Below are positions 18,955 through 27,277 of a stretch of DNA of 43,778 nt, in pieces. The stretch comes from an uncultured cyanobacterium (GTDB taxonomy: Bacteria; Cyanobacteriota; Cyanobacteriia; PCC-6307; Cyanobiaceae): the NCBI GenBank assembly GCA_903917565.1, contig CAIXBB010000043.1, forward strand, positions 1-43,778. Direction: 5' to 3'. Below the pieces are notes generated by a model. It made no database searches. It worked only from the letters and a program-made list of their open reading frames with translations, and was not told where the DNA came from. Position 1 is the stretch's first letter. The number at the start of each line of letters is the position of its first letter. The position numbers and the translations under genes are program-made.

Positions 18955-19364
18955 CCTCCACCGGTCGGCGCTGGATTCGCCGGCTCGAGCGCTGCGGCCA
19001 CCTCCTGCCCCTGGGGGTCACCGGCCTGCTGGTGCTCAAGGGGCTGCATCCGGGCCTGCCCGGCTTCAGCTGCCCGCTGCGGGCCCTCACCGGTATCCCC
19101 TGCCCCACCTGCTACCTCACCCGGGCCACGGCCGCGAGTCTGGTGGGGCGTTTTGACGACTCCCTGGCCCTGCACGCCTTCGGTCCGGTGGTGGCCGCCG
19201 GCCTGGTGATCTGGTCGCTGCAGTCCCTGCGGACCAAGCGCCTGGTGCCTAAAGCACTCAAGGGCCACCACTTGGTCTTGACGGCCGTCCTCTTGCAGCT
19301 GTACTGGGCACTACGAATGGGCCTGACCCACGGCATGGGATTGGTCGCCTTTCCGACACCCTGA
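18951..19364 (+). CDS. DUF2752 family membrane protein
   Basis: The GTG start at 18951 overlaps the ndhH stop (GTGA), giving a 137-residue protein. The family signature is clear: [19 protein letters not shown] (residues about 44-62), the CP..TG.PCP.C..TR pattern of DUF2752, here with tyrosine where glycine is common after the third cysteine. About three membrane segments are visible (about 15-30, 78-92, 103-120). Function is unknown. Coupling to ndhH suggests joint expression, but no shared function can be claimed. Confidence 0.85.
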   Translation: MTSTGRRWIRRLERCGHLLPLGVTGLLVLKGLHPGLPGFSCPLRALTGIPCPTCYLTRATAASLVGRFDDSLALHAFGPVVAAGLVIWSLQSLRTKRLVPKALKGHHLVLTAVLLQLYWALRMGLTHGMGLVAFPTP

Positions 19365-19576
19365 TCAGGAGTGCAGCGAGATCCGACGCCATGGTCATAT
19401 GGACGCGGGTCCTGCCAAGACCACTCTGAGCCGAAGAACCAAGCTTCAGCTGTTCTCTATGACGCGCCAGCAGTTGACTCTCGAATCTCTCAACGACGCT
19501 TTCGAGCCTGGAGAAGAGCTAGTATGTGATTGCAATGGATGGTTACTGTTGTGCCACACACCCTTCCTGAGATGCA

Positions 19577-20701
19577 GTGAACAGCGCTTCGCAACCCGGA
19601 GCAACCCTTGATCCTGAAATTCTTATTCCTCAGTCGGAGTACGCCAGAAGAATCCGGCCCCACTTGCCCTGCGAGGCCTTTCAGGCCAACAGGAGCACAG
19701 TTCCCATTCTCTTCATCAATCTAGCCATTCTGACCTTGGGCTGGGGGATGGCAAGGCAAATGCCAATCGGCAGCTTACGCTCCACAGTCCTGTTTCTTCC
19801 CTTCGCCCTGATCATGGGTAATTCGGTCGCGGTGTTGCTCTTCGGCAGCCACGACTTGATGCACAGCAAGGTGATTCGATCCCCCCTGCTTCGGCATGCC
19901 ATCAGCCTGATCAGCTGGACAATATTTTGGATGCCGCCCACCCTGTGGAAAGCCATTCACAACCGGGAACATCATGGCAAGACAAATTCCGAACAAGATC
20001 CGGACCGGAACTATTGCTTTCAGCAACCTCACAATTGGGGGACGTGGTTACAAAACCTGTTCGTACCTTCGGTTGAAGTCAATCCCTTCTGGTTGGTGGT
20101 AGGGATGACTTCAACCTGGGGCCTGCATAGCTTCAAAAATTTAACGTCCATAGTCCTGTTCAACAACGGTGCCACGAGCTATCCGGTGTTTTCATTCCAG
20201 GTGAGTGCTAAGGAGAGACGATTCATTTCCATGGAACTGGCCGGGATCGCAGCGATCCACGTGTCCATTATTGGCTTCATTGGCCTGCGTCCGGAACCCC
20301 TCCTTCTAGGTTACTTCCTCCCCATCTGGATCGGCTACAGCATTGTAATTGCCTACATCTACACAAATCACATGGCCTGCCGGATGACCGACTTAAACGA
20401 CCCATTGATCAATAGTATCTCACTGAAAGTACCAAGAATTCTCGATACGCTCCACTTTAACTTCTCTCATCATACCGAACATCATATCTTTCCAGGCATG
20501 AACTCAGACTATTATCCCGAAGTCCAGAAAATACTTCTTGAACTCTATCCCGAGAGATTTAACTTGCTGGATGCCCGACAAGCCTGGAGACTATTGATGC
20601 AGACACCCAGATATTATCTGAATGCGAATACCTTCACCAGTAGCTGCGGAGGAGTCATCGAAACCTGCCCACTGAGTGCTCAGGCACGCCCACACACATG
20701 A
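19577..20701 (+). CDS. Membrane fatty-acid desaturase family protein
   Basis: The 374-residue protein has the three histidine boxes of the membrane di-iron desaturase/hydroxylase superfamily: SHDLMH (H92, H96), HNREHH (128-133) and HHTEHH (298-303), with paired hydrophobic stretches (about 43-58, 70-90, 108-122, 222-265). Box III of HxxHH form and the single IYTNH segment suggest a FADS/DesA-type acyl-lipid desaturase or related hydroxylase; regiospecificity cannot be read. Start is GTG 19577, because ATG 19572 runs into a stop at once. The gene is visibly richer in A+T, with more AAT/ATT/TTT codons than its neighbours, which may indicate later acquisition. The 212 bases upstream hold no supported gene and probably its promoter. 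Confidence 0.88.
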   Translation: MNSASQPGATLDPEILIPQSEYARRIRPHLPCEAFQANRSTVPILFINLAILTLGWGMARQMPIGSLRSTVLFLPFALIMGNSVAVLLFGSHDLMHSKVIRSPLLRHAISLISWTIFWMPPTLWKAIHNREHHGKTNSEQDPDRNYCFQQPHNWGTWLQNLFVPSVEVNPFWLVVGMTSTWGLHSFKNLTSIVLFNNGATSYPVFSFQVSAKERRFISMELAGIAAIHVSIIGFIGLRPEPLLLGYFLPIWIGYSIVIAYIYTNHMACRMTDLNDPLINSISLKVPRILDTLHFNFSHHTEHHIFPGMNSDYYPEVQKILLELYPERFNLLDARQAWRLLMQTPRYYLNANTFTSSCGGVIETCPLSAQARPHT

Positions 20702-20717
20702 CGAACCGTCACGACCT

Positions 20718-21404
20718 TCAGGTCAGCACGCCCTGGTGATAGGCGGTGTTCTGGATGTAGAAGGTGGCCACGGGCACCGCCACCAGAGAGGCCAGGCCGC
20801 AGGTGAAGATCGTCACCACCAGCACCAGCAGCCAGGCGATCAGCTCGATGCCAGCGAAGGTGCGGCCCTCCGGTGAGCCGTACACGGCCTGGAACGAGGA
20901 GGAGAAGGCCTCAAGGATGGGGCTGTCACTGAGAAACACCTTGTTGACATAGACCGGCATCACCAGGGTGACGGCGATGCCGGGCAGAATGCAGAGCACA
21001 AAGCCGATCGCAGCGACGACCGTGAACAGCGCCCCAGCCAGGAGATAGCGGACGGGCCGGTGCATCAGGACCCGCAGGGCGGCTTCGGTGCCGATGATTT
21101 CCCCAGTGGCGTAATGCATCGCCGGAACAGCCACGAACAGCACCCCCACCAGATTGGAGAGGACCGTGAAGGGCAACTGCACCAGATTGCCCAGGACTGC
21201 CGCCAGACCGGACGCGGCATCGCCGCCTGCGCCACTGCCGGACAGGCCGACGCCAAGGGCGGTGAGCGCCAAGGAGGCGAGGACGCCGACGACGGTGAGG
21301 ACGATCGTGGCCACCCAGATCAGCAGGATGGTGGGGATGTGGGCCAGGAAGGCGGCCCAGGCCTTGGAGATGGTGGGCGGCTCGTAGGCGATCGCTGCGG
21401 CCAA
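20718..21404 (-). CDS. Multi-pass membrane protein of unknown function
   Basis: A 228-residue protein with about five membrane segments: roughly 23-50, 70-92, 121-145, 146-160 and 187-220. It starts with a short cytoplasmic stretch (PPTISKAWAAFLAHIPTILLI) and contains VPAMHYATGEIIGTEAALRVLMHRP between helices, then FVLCILPGIAVTLVMPVYVNKVFLSD, a pattern seen in uncharacterised membrane proteins of the DUF975/YciC type, including the LPGI motif. I do not claim a family. It is convergent with the desaturase (16 bases apart) and divergent from the thioesterase gene. Confidence 0.75.
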   Translation of the reverse strand: MAAAIAYEPPTISKAWAAFLAHIPTILLIWVATIVLTVVGVLASLALTALGVGLSGSGAGGDAASGLAAVLGNLVQLPFTVLSNLVGVLFVAVPAMHYATGEIIGTEAALRVLMHRPVRYLLAGALFTVVAAIGFVLCILPGIAVTLVMPVYVNKVFLSDSPILEAFSSSFQAVYGSPEGRTFAGIELIAWLLVLVVTIFTCGLASLVAVPVATFYIQNTAYHQGVLT

Positions 21405-21533
21405 GGGACTCGGTCCGTACTGCGCGGAACCTAGGGACGTTCAGGGATGCCAGCAACGGGTCCGGGAGGCCGGCGGCGGCAGAGGGGCGCCAGCATGGAC
21501 GCAATGGCGTGACGGCGACGCCCTGCAGGTGCG

Positions 21534-22004
21534 ATGCCCCCTTCCGACCCACCGGCCAAGAACCTCACAACCACACCGGCGGACTGGCTGCTGCTCTGCC
21601 GCACGGTGCGCTTCGGCGACACCGATGCCGCCGGGGTGATGCACTTCCACCAACTGCTGCGCTGGTGCCATGTGGCCTACGAGGAAAGTCTGGAACGGTT
21701 CGGCGTGGCTCCCGGCGCCCTCTTCCCCGGGCCGGGCCGGAGCCCGGTCGTGGCGCTGCCGATCGTGCACGTCAGCGCCGACTACCACAGGCCCCTCAGC
21801 TGCGGGGATCCCCTGGCCATTGAGCTGCGACCCCTGGAGCTCGATGGCGGCAGCTTCGAGATTCGCTACCGCTTCCTGCACGGCGGGAAGGAGGCGGCCA
21901 CCGGCCTGACCCGGCACGTGGCCATTGAGTCAGCCACCCGGCAGCGGACGGCCCTGCCGGGCAGCCTTGTGCTCTGGCTGGAGGCCAGCCGACCGGACGC
22001 CTAG
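21534..22004 (+). CDS. Hotdog-fold thioesterase, probable DHNA-CoA thioesterase of phylloquinone synthesis
   Basis: The 156-residue protein has a 4-hydroxybenzoyl-CoA thioesterase-type signature: TVRFGDTDAAGVMHFHQLLRW (25-45) with probable catalytic D31, then VHVSADYHRPLSCGDPLAIEL and the strand FEIRYRFLHG. In Synechocystis, the hotdog protein Slr0204 hydrolyses 1,4-dihydroxy-2-naphthoyl-CoA for phylloquinone. The present gene sits directly beside menE-menC-menA-menF, which strongly supports the same role, though this is inferred from context. It converges on the men operon, overlapping its last gene by 4 bases, so it is expressed separately. Confidence 0.85.
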   Translation: MPPSDPPAKNLTTTPADWLLLCRTVRFGDTDAAGVMHFHQLLRWCHVAYEESLERFGVAPGALFPGPGRSPVVALPIVHVSADYHRPLSCGDPLAIELRPLELDGGSFEIRYRFLHGGKEAATGLTRHVAIESATRQRTALPGSLVLWLEASRPDA

Positions 22005-22192
22005 CGGCGGTTCAGCAGGGCCCACACCACAGCGACCAGTTGCAGGGGCAGCAGCGCCCCCATCAGGGCGACGGGGTGCAGACCATCGTGCGCTGTGGCC
22101 CCCAGGGCCATGAAACTGAGCAGTCCACCCCCCACCAGCAGGGCGAGGCCCAGACGTGGCAGCCGCCACCCGGCCTGGTGGGGCGCGCGCAT
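22001..22192 (-). CDS. Small membrane protein at the end of the men operon
   Basis: A 63-residue protein with two hydrophobic helices (about 14-32 and 42-60) separated by a short loop with ATAHDGLHP. The ATG at 22192 shares one base with the stop of the TM2 gene (TGATG), a classic coupled start; an in-frame ATG at 22201 would add three residues. No family recognised. The tight overlap on both sides and clean hydrophobic pattern support it as real. Confidence 0.6.
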   Translation of the reverse strand: MRAPHQAGWRLPRLGLALLVGGGLLSFMALGATAHDGLHPVALMGALLPLQLVAVVWALLNRR

Positions 22193-22473
22193 CAGAACCA
22201 CTCCCGGGTGGCGTCGATGTACTGGGCCTGGAATTCCTCCGGCGACTTGGTGAGGTAGATGACGCCTTCGATCACCCCGATGATCCCCATCACCGACGCT
22301 CCGAAACCACAGGTGAGCACCGTGACCAGCAGCATGATCAGCCCAGCTTTGTTGTACCCGAGCACAAATTTATGGATGCCCAGCGATCCCAGGAAGATGG
22401 CCAGCAGCCCTGCCGCCAGCTTCTTATTGCTGGTCTCGACCTGTTGACTGTCTGTCATCGGTGCGGGTGCCAT
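22192..22473 (-). CDS. TM2 domain-containing protein
   Basis: The 93-residue protein matches the TM2 domain: a soluble start, then KLAAGLLAIFLGSLGIHKFVLGYNKAGLIMLLV with the conserved GxxGxHKFYLG-type turn (here GSLGIHKFVLG), and a second helix FGASVMGIIGVIEGVIYL, followed by a short acidic tail. TM2 proteins are two-helix membrane proteins of unclear function, common next to unrelated genes. It starts directly after the menE stop and is followed by the small membrane gene, so both are probably read through from menA-menC-menE. Confidence 0.88.
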   Translation of the reverse strand: MAPAPMTDSQQVETSNKKLAAGLLAIFLGSLGIHKFVLGYNKAGLIMLLVTVLTCGFGASVMGIIGVIEGVIYLTKSPEEFQAQYIDATREWF

Positions 22474-23772
22474 TCAGAAGGCTTCTAGCGAGTCCAGCCA
22501 GCTCTGCCAACGTCCCCGCTCCCATTTGCCCGCAGCGTTGTACGCCAGCGAGGGGCAGAGGTGCCAGTGCCGGGGCCGCTCGGCGGGGGGCCAGGCCGCC
22601 GTGATGGCCTGCAGCACCCCCAGCAGTTCCTCGCCCTCGTCCTCCTGCTTCGGACGCACAAGGACGACGAGGTGCTCCCCCCATTCCGGGTCGGGCCGGG
22701 CCAGCAGCAGCAGCGCGTCGAGGCCCGCCCCCGCGAGCTCCGCCTGCACCTGCAGCCGTTCCTCCAACCGCTCCGGAAAGACCGTCTCGCCGCCACTGTG
22801 CAGGGCCCCATCCAGGCGACCCAGCAGCTCCACCCCCTCGGCGCCGAGCCGCCCGGCATCGCCGCTGCGCCACCAATCGCCCGGCTGCAGCGGCAGGGGC
22901 AGCAGCCGCCCCGCCACCAGCCGGCCAGGGCTGAGGCGGCCGCAGCGCACCTCCACGGCCCCGGTGTCGCCATCAAGGCGCAGGGCCACGTCGTTCAGAG
23001 GCTCACCACAGCCCTCGGCCCCGGCCAGAAACCGCTGCGGCGGCAGGGCACACACCATCGCGGCGGTTTCGGTGGCTCCGTAGCAGGGGGCCAGGGGCAG
23101 GCGGGCGCGGCGGGCGGCGGCAGCCAGCGGAGCCGGCAGGCCCGCCCCCCCGACCCAGATCACGGCGCAGGCCGCCAGCCACTCGGTGGCCTCAGGGCTG
23201 GCCATCAACCGGGCCAGCTGGGTGGGCACCAGCGAGAGCAGGACCGGGCGATCCCGGGGCAGGGGGCAGAGCTGGGGCAAGTCCTGCGGCCGGCGCATCA
23301 GCGACGGGGCCAGCCAGTGCAGCGTCCCCCCCCAATGGCGGGCCCGCACCAGGGGCAGCAGGCCGCTGACGTGGTGCAGCGGCAAGGGGTCGAGGTGCAG
23401 ACAGGCGGCCGGCTCCAGACCCAGGGACACCAGCCAGGCGGCGGTGGCCTCGGCGGAAGCCTGCAGATGGGCCAGGGGCTGCAGGCACCAGTGAGGCCCA
23501 CCGGCGCTGCCGCCGCTGCCCACCACCACGGCGGCCCCGAACCGGACCAGCGCCGCCATCTCCCCCGTGGCCCCGCCGAGGGCCTGGGCCAGATCCCCCT
23601 GCTGGCCGGGACCGGCCAGGGCCACCAGCCGCTGCCGTCCCCAGGCCTCTTCCAGGCAGGCCGCCGCCTCCGCGGGGTCGGCCCGGGCGGTGTCGAGCAG
23701 CAGGGGCGCCCCGGAGGGATCGGCCACGCAGGGTCTCCGCGGAGCGCCACGGGCAGGCGGCGCCAGGGGCAC
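22474..23772 (-). CDS. menE: o-Succinylbenzoate-CoA ligase
   Basis: MenE activates o-succinylbenzoate with ATP and joins it to CoA. The 432-residue protein belongs to the acyl-adenylate superfamily: HLDPLPLHHVSGLLPLV, PCYGATETAAMV (adenine-site motif), GDWWRSGDAGRL with the conserved aspartate, LLGRLDGALHSGGETVFPERLE (hinge), and the C-terminal catalytic lysine in YNAAGKWERG. The usual Ser/Thr/Gly-rich phosphate loop ending in lysine is degenerate (VVVGSGGSAGGPHW), as I would expect in a divergent picocyanobacterial version. ATG 23772 gives the full N-terminus; GTG 23727 is an alternative. It is third in the operon after menA and menC, 42 bases after menC. Confidence 0.88.
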   Translation of the reverse strand: MPLAPPARGAPRRPCVADPSGAPLLLDTARADPAEAAACLEEAWGRQRLVALAGPGQQGDLAQALGGATGEMAALVRFGAAVVVGSGGSAGGPHWCLQPLAHLQASAEATAAWLVSLGLEPAACLHLDPLPLHHVSGLLPLVRARHWGGTLHWLAPSLMRRPQDLPQLCPLPRDRPVLLSLVPTQLARLMASPEATEWLAACAVIWVGGAGLPAPLAAAARRARLPLAPCYGATETAAMVCALPPQRFLAGAEGCGEPLNDVALRLDGDTGAVEVRCGRLSPGRLVAGRLLPLPLQPGDWWRSGDAGRLGAEGVELLGRLDGALHSGGETVFPERLEERLQVQAELAGAGLDALLLLARPDPEWGEHLVVLVRPKQEDEGEELLGVLQAITAAWPPAERPRHWHLCPSLAYNAAGKWERGRWQSWLDSLEAF

Positions 23773-23814
23773 GGTAGGGCTGGCGAGGGCCGCTGCGGGT
23801 CCGCCGGCAAAGGC

Positions 23815-24837
23815 TCAGGCCGCCGCCGCCCAGACCCGTTCCGGGTCCCGGTCGAACAGGGGGCCTGCGGGCGACCAGTCCGGGGCCAGGCCGGGGGCCA
23901 CCGGCGTTGGGCCCCGCCATTGGAGGGCGGCCAGGTGGGCCGGCCAGCGGGCGCCGATGCCGGTTTCGAAGCCGGTGCTGAGCATCAGCCGGGGTGCGCC
24001 CCGGCGCAGCTGGGTCAGCAGGGGCCGGGGATCGCCGTCCTGGGAGGGGCGTCGCACCTGCCAGCCGCCCCAGCGATGCCGCAGCTGGGGCCAGAGCCGC
24101 AGGGATTCATCCAGGGCCACCGGAATCCGCAGGGCCAGCGCCTCGAGGCCCCCCTGGTCGTCGGCGCCCAGGGGCTGCTCCAGCCATTGCAGTCGCGGTT
24201 CCCGCTCCAGACGATCGGCCCAGGCAGCGGCGGTGGCCCGATCCCAGCCGCCGTTGGCATCGAGCCGCAGGCGGCCTTCTGCGGGCAGCCGCTGGAGCAG
24301 GTGCTCCAGCCACTGGCGCTCCAGCCCATCGGGCGCCGCCGCCACCTTCCACTTCAGGGTGGGCGGCGGCGCAGCCGCTGGGCCGGCGAGCCGTTGTTCC
24401 AGGGCCGCGAGCATGGCCTCACCGGCGGGCAGCAACCAGGCCGGCGGCGGAGCAGCGAGCCAGCCGCCATCGGGCCCCAGTCCCACCGCCCGATCGCCCA
24501 CGGTTCCGTCGGCCTCTGCCAGGGCGGCCCCCAGGGCGAAAGCCAGGCTGGGCGGCAGGGCCGGCAGCCTCCGTTCCAGATCGTTGCGCTCCACACCCTG
24601 GCCAAGGGCCGCCAGGGCCGCGGCCACGACCGGCATCTCACGGGACTCCAGCGGGGCCGCCTCCCCCCAGCCGACGCCACCGTCCGGGCCCTGCAGCCGC
24701 AGCAGCCAGCCCCGTTTGGTCTCCAGCCTGCCGCTTGAGGTTTGCAGCGGCCTGGGCAGCCGGAAGGAGAAGGGCCTGATCTCCAGCCGCAGAAACCCCT
24801 CCCCCTCGGGCCTCCCCCCAGCCTCAGGGGCGCTCAC
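23815..24837 (-). CDS. menC: o-Succinylbenzoate synthase (enolase superfamily), with Lys-to-Arg at a catalytic position
   Basis: MenC dehydrates SHCHC to o-succinylbenzoate. Visible landmarks of the 340-residue protein: FSFRLPRPLQTSSGRLETKRGWLL (N-terminal cap), GWGEAAPLE, the KxK strand TLKWKVA, metal ligands in LRLDANGGWD, LQWLEQPLG and VALDESLRLW, then QVRRPSQDG where most OSB synthases have a KPS segment supplying the second acid/base lysine. The first lysine and all three metal ligands are present; the second lysine appears to be arginine. Start is GTG 24837, overlapping the menA stop (GTGA). The neighbours make the assignment secure despite the substitution. Confidence 0.88.
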   Translation of the reverse strand: MSAPEAGGRPEGEGFLRLEIRPFSFRLPRPLQTSSGRLETKRGWLLRLQGPDGGVGWGEAAPLESREMPVVAAALAALGQGVERNDLERRLPALPPSLAFALGAALAEADGTVGDRAVGLGPDGGWLAAPPPAWLLPAGEAMLAALEQRLAGPAAAPPPTLKWKVAAAPDGLERQWLEHLLQRLPAEGRLRLDANGGWDRATAAAWADRLEREPRLQWLEQPLGADDQGGLEALALRIPVALDESLRLWPQLRHRWGGWQVRRPSQDGDPRPLLTQLRRGAPRLMLSTGFETGIGARWPAHLAALQWRGPTPVAPGLAPDWSPAGPLFDRDPERVWAAAA

Positions 24838-25814
24838 CGGCCCGCCAGGGCCGTCAGCCAGGGGCCGAGGGCAAGGCCACAGGCGAGGCCCAGGCCGTTG
24901 AGGGCCTGGAAGCGCAGGGCCAGGAACTTGCTGCCGACGAGGCGCTCGGGCCGGTGGTGGTGGTCGCCCAGGAACTGGATCAGGGCGCGGGCCGGCGGCA
25001 GGCCGATGGCCCCCAGCAGGGCCGTGATCGGCCACCAGCCCAGCAGGACGGGAGCCCACTGCAGCGCCAGGGCGGAGGCCACGAACCAGGGCACCAGGGC
25101 CGCGGCCCGCTGGGTGCCGAGGCGCACCACCGGCGAGCGCTTGCCGTGGGCCGCGTCCTCCTCCACCTGGTGGAAATGGGAGCAGAACAGCACCAGGCTG
25201 GTGGCCACCGCCGGACCGCTGCCCAGAACGAGCGCCGCCCCCCAGGGCACACCGCCGCCGCCCTCCCCGGCCGGTGCCAGGGCCAGCAGGGCGGCGGCCG
25301 TGGCACAGGGGCCGAAGGCCAGCCAGCAGAGGGGTTCCCCCAGGCCGCGGTAGCCGAGACGGAACGGCGGCCCCTGGTAGAGGTAACCCAGGCCGCAGCA
25401 GAGCAGCACCAGCAACAGCACCACGGCGCTGCTGCGCAGCGCCACCAGGGCCATCAGGGCCAGCCCGAGCAGCAGGCAGCCGTTGGCCAGCCCGAGCACC
25501 CGGTCGCGCCGGCCGGTGAGGTTGACCACCGAATGGGGCTTGCCGTGGGTGTCCACGCCGGTGTCGGCATCGAAGACGTCGTTGGCGAGGTTCTCCCAGG
25601 CCAGCAGCAGCACCGCCGCCAGCAGGAACAGCAGCAGTTGATCGAACCGCAGGCCCAGCCCCTGGCCGAGCCGCCAGCCGGCCGCCAGCAGCACCGGCAT
25701 CACCGCCACGGCGTACATGGGCCATTTCACAGCGGCGCGCCAGAGGCGGCCGCGATCGGCGGCGGCGGCACCCCCCGCGGCGTAACGGCTTGCGACGACC
25801 TGTGGCTCAGACAT
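24834..25814 (-). CDS. menA: 2-carboxy-1,4-naphthoquinone phytyltransferase
   Basis: MenA attaches the phytyl chain to the naphthoate ring in the membrane. The 326-residue UbiA-family prenyltransferase has about eight membrane segments and the first aspartate-rich motif ENLANDVFDADTGVDTHGKPHS (residues about 73-94); the second conserved region is HFHQVEEDAAHGKRSPVVRLG (about 215-235). YLYQGPPFRLGYRGLGE matches cyanobacterial MenA. It heads the menA-menC-menE operon and is divergent from menF. In cyanobacteria the product leads to phylloquinone, the A1 electron carrier of photosystem I. Confidence 0.95.
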   Translation of the reverse strand: MSEPQVVASRYAAGGAAAADRGRLWRAAVKWPMYAVAVMPVLLAAGWRLGQGLGLRFDQLLLFLLAAVLLLAWENLANDVFDADTGVDTHGKPHSVVNLTGRRDRVLGLANGCLLLGLALMALVALRSSAVVLLLVLLCCGLGYLYQGPPFRLGYRGLGEPLCWLAFGPCATAAALLALAPAGEGGGGVPWGAALVLGSGPAVATSLVLFCSHFHQVEEDAAHGKRSPVVRLGTQRAAALVPWFVASALALQWAPVLLGWWPITALLGAIGLPPARALIQFLGDHHHRPERLVGSKFLALRFQALNGLGLACGLALGPWLTALAGR

Positions 25815-25888
25815 GGGGGCCGCGGGTGTTGGGCGGGGAAAGGCCCATACATTTGAGCAGCCTTCCGCCCCGGACCCGCGGCCCCTTG

Positions 25889-27277
25889 GTGCAGGCCCCT
25901 GCCAGCTTCTCCGCGCTGCTCTCGGCAGCCACCGCCGCCGGCCGGCGTCTGGAAGAGGAGGGAGTGCTCAGCCTGGCCCTGCCGACGACAGTCCTCGACC
26001 CCCTCGTGGCCCTGAACCACCTGGGTGGCAACCACGATTTCCGCTTCCTCTGGGACGGCGCCCCGGGACTCAGCATCGCCGCCGCCGGGGTCTGCAACGG
26101 CCTGGAGCTGAGTGGTCCGCGCCGCTTCGAGCTGGCCCAGCGCTTCAGCAGCCTGAGCCTAAACCGCCTGGCCCGGGAAGCGGGCCCCTGCCCCGCCCTG
26201 GCCCGGCCACGGGTGCTGCTGGCCTTCGCCTTCTTCGAGAGCCCCTTGCACCCCGGCACCGGCGCGGCGGGGGTGCAGGCTGTCCTGCCCAGCTGGCAGC
26301 TGAGCCGCCAGGGCCGCCACTGCTGGCTGCGGCTGCAGCGCGCCCTCGGTGGCGGCATCACGGCCCGCAGCGTGGCCGAGGAGCTCTGGGACACCCGCCA
26401 ACGGCTCGAGGCCCTGGCCTGTCCTGGGCACCCAGGAGCCGGCCAGGACGCACCGGTGGGCATCGCCCACGGCTCCAACTGGCAGGCGGGTTACCGCTCC
26501 GCCCTGGATCGGGCGCTGGAGCTGGTGGAGCGCGGCGAGCTGCAGAAGCTGGTGCTGGCCGTGCGTCAGCAGTTGGTGCTGGATGGTCCGCTCGATCCTC
26601 TCAGCCTGCTGTCCCACCTGCGCCGCAGCCAGCCCGGCAGCTGCCGCTTCCTCTGGCAGCAGTCGGAGCGGGAAGCCCTGGTGGGGGCCTCACCGGAACG
26701 GCTGCTCACCCTGCGGCAGGGGCAGCTGCGCAGCGATGCCCTGGCCGGCACGGCCCCCCTGGGGGAGCCCGCCGACGACCTGCTGCGGTCGCGCAAGGAC
26801 CGCCACGAGCATGAGCTGGTGGTGGAAACGATCACGTCCGTGCTGCAGAAGGCGGGCCTTGAACCGCGCCGGCCACGGCGGCCACGGCTGGCCCGCCACG
26901 GCTCCCTGGTGCATCTGCACACCCCGATCACCGCCTCCCTGCGGGGCCAGGCCCCACTGACCCTGGCCGAAGCCCTCCACCCCACCCCCGCGGTGGCGGG
27001 CTTGCCCCGGCGCGAAGCCATGGCCTGGCTGCGCAGTCTCGAGCCCTTCGAGCGGGGGCACTACGCCGCGCCGATCGGCTGGATCGACACCGAAGGCGAT
27101 ACGGACCTGCGGGTGGCCATCCGCAGCGGCACCCTGCGGGGCCGGCAGCTGGAACTCACCGCCGGAGCGGGGCTGGTGCGCGGATCCCACCCCGATCGGG
27201 AGCTGCAGGAGGTGGCCCTCAAGCTGGGGGTGCTGCAGCAGCAGCTGAACCTGCCGGCGGCCGCCGGCTTCAGCTGA
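25889..27277 (+). CDS. menF: Isochorismate synthase
   Basis: MenF isomerises chorismate to isochorismate, entering the phylloquinone branch. The chorismate-binding domain shows [23 protein letters not shown], the ALAGTAPLG segment, [48 protein letters not shown], and the ending [19 protein letters not shown]. An N-terminal region of about 200 residues is more variable, as usual. The start is uncertain: GTG 25889 gives 462 residues and leaves 74 bases to divergent menA; in-frame TTG 25853 or ATG 25790 (which would overlap menA) are possible. It probably shares a bidirectional control region with menA. Confidence 0.93.
   Translation: MQAPASFSALLSAATAAGRRLEEEGVLSLALPTTVLDPLVALNHLGGNHDFRFLWDGAPGLSIAAAGVCNGLELSGPRRFELAQRFSSLSLNRLAREAGPCPALARPRVLLAFAFFESPLHPGTGAAGVQAVLPSWQLSRQGRHCWLRLQRALGGGITARSVAEELWDTRQRLEALACPGHPGAGQDAPVGIAHGSNWQAGYRSALDRALELVERGELQKLVLAVRQQLVLDGPLDPLSLLSHLRRSQPGSCRFLWQQSEREALVGASPERLLTLRQGQLRSDALAGTAPLGEPADDLLRSRKDRHEHELVVETITSVLQKAGLEPRRPRRPRLARHGSLVHLHTPITASLRGQAPLTLAEALHPTPAVAGLPRREAMAWLRSLEPFERGHYAAPIGWIDTEGDTDLRVAIRSGTLRGRQLELTAGAGLVRGSHPDRELQEVALKLGVLQQQLNLPAAAGFS

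Noticed and set aside
19399-19611. 70-residue plus-strand frame before the desaturase
   Set aside because: Overlaps the desaturase start, no domain, no ribosome site; more likely leader sequence.
24838-25725. Long upstream extension of the menC frame
   Set aside because: It is the out-of-frame shadow of menA; the GTGA overlap at 24834-24837 gives the natural start.
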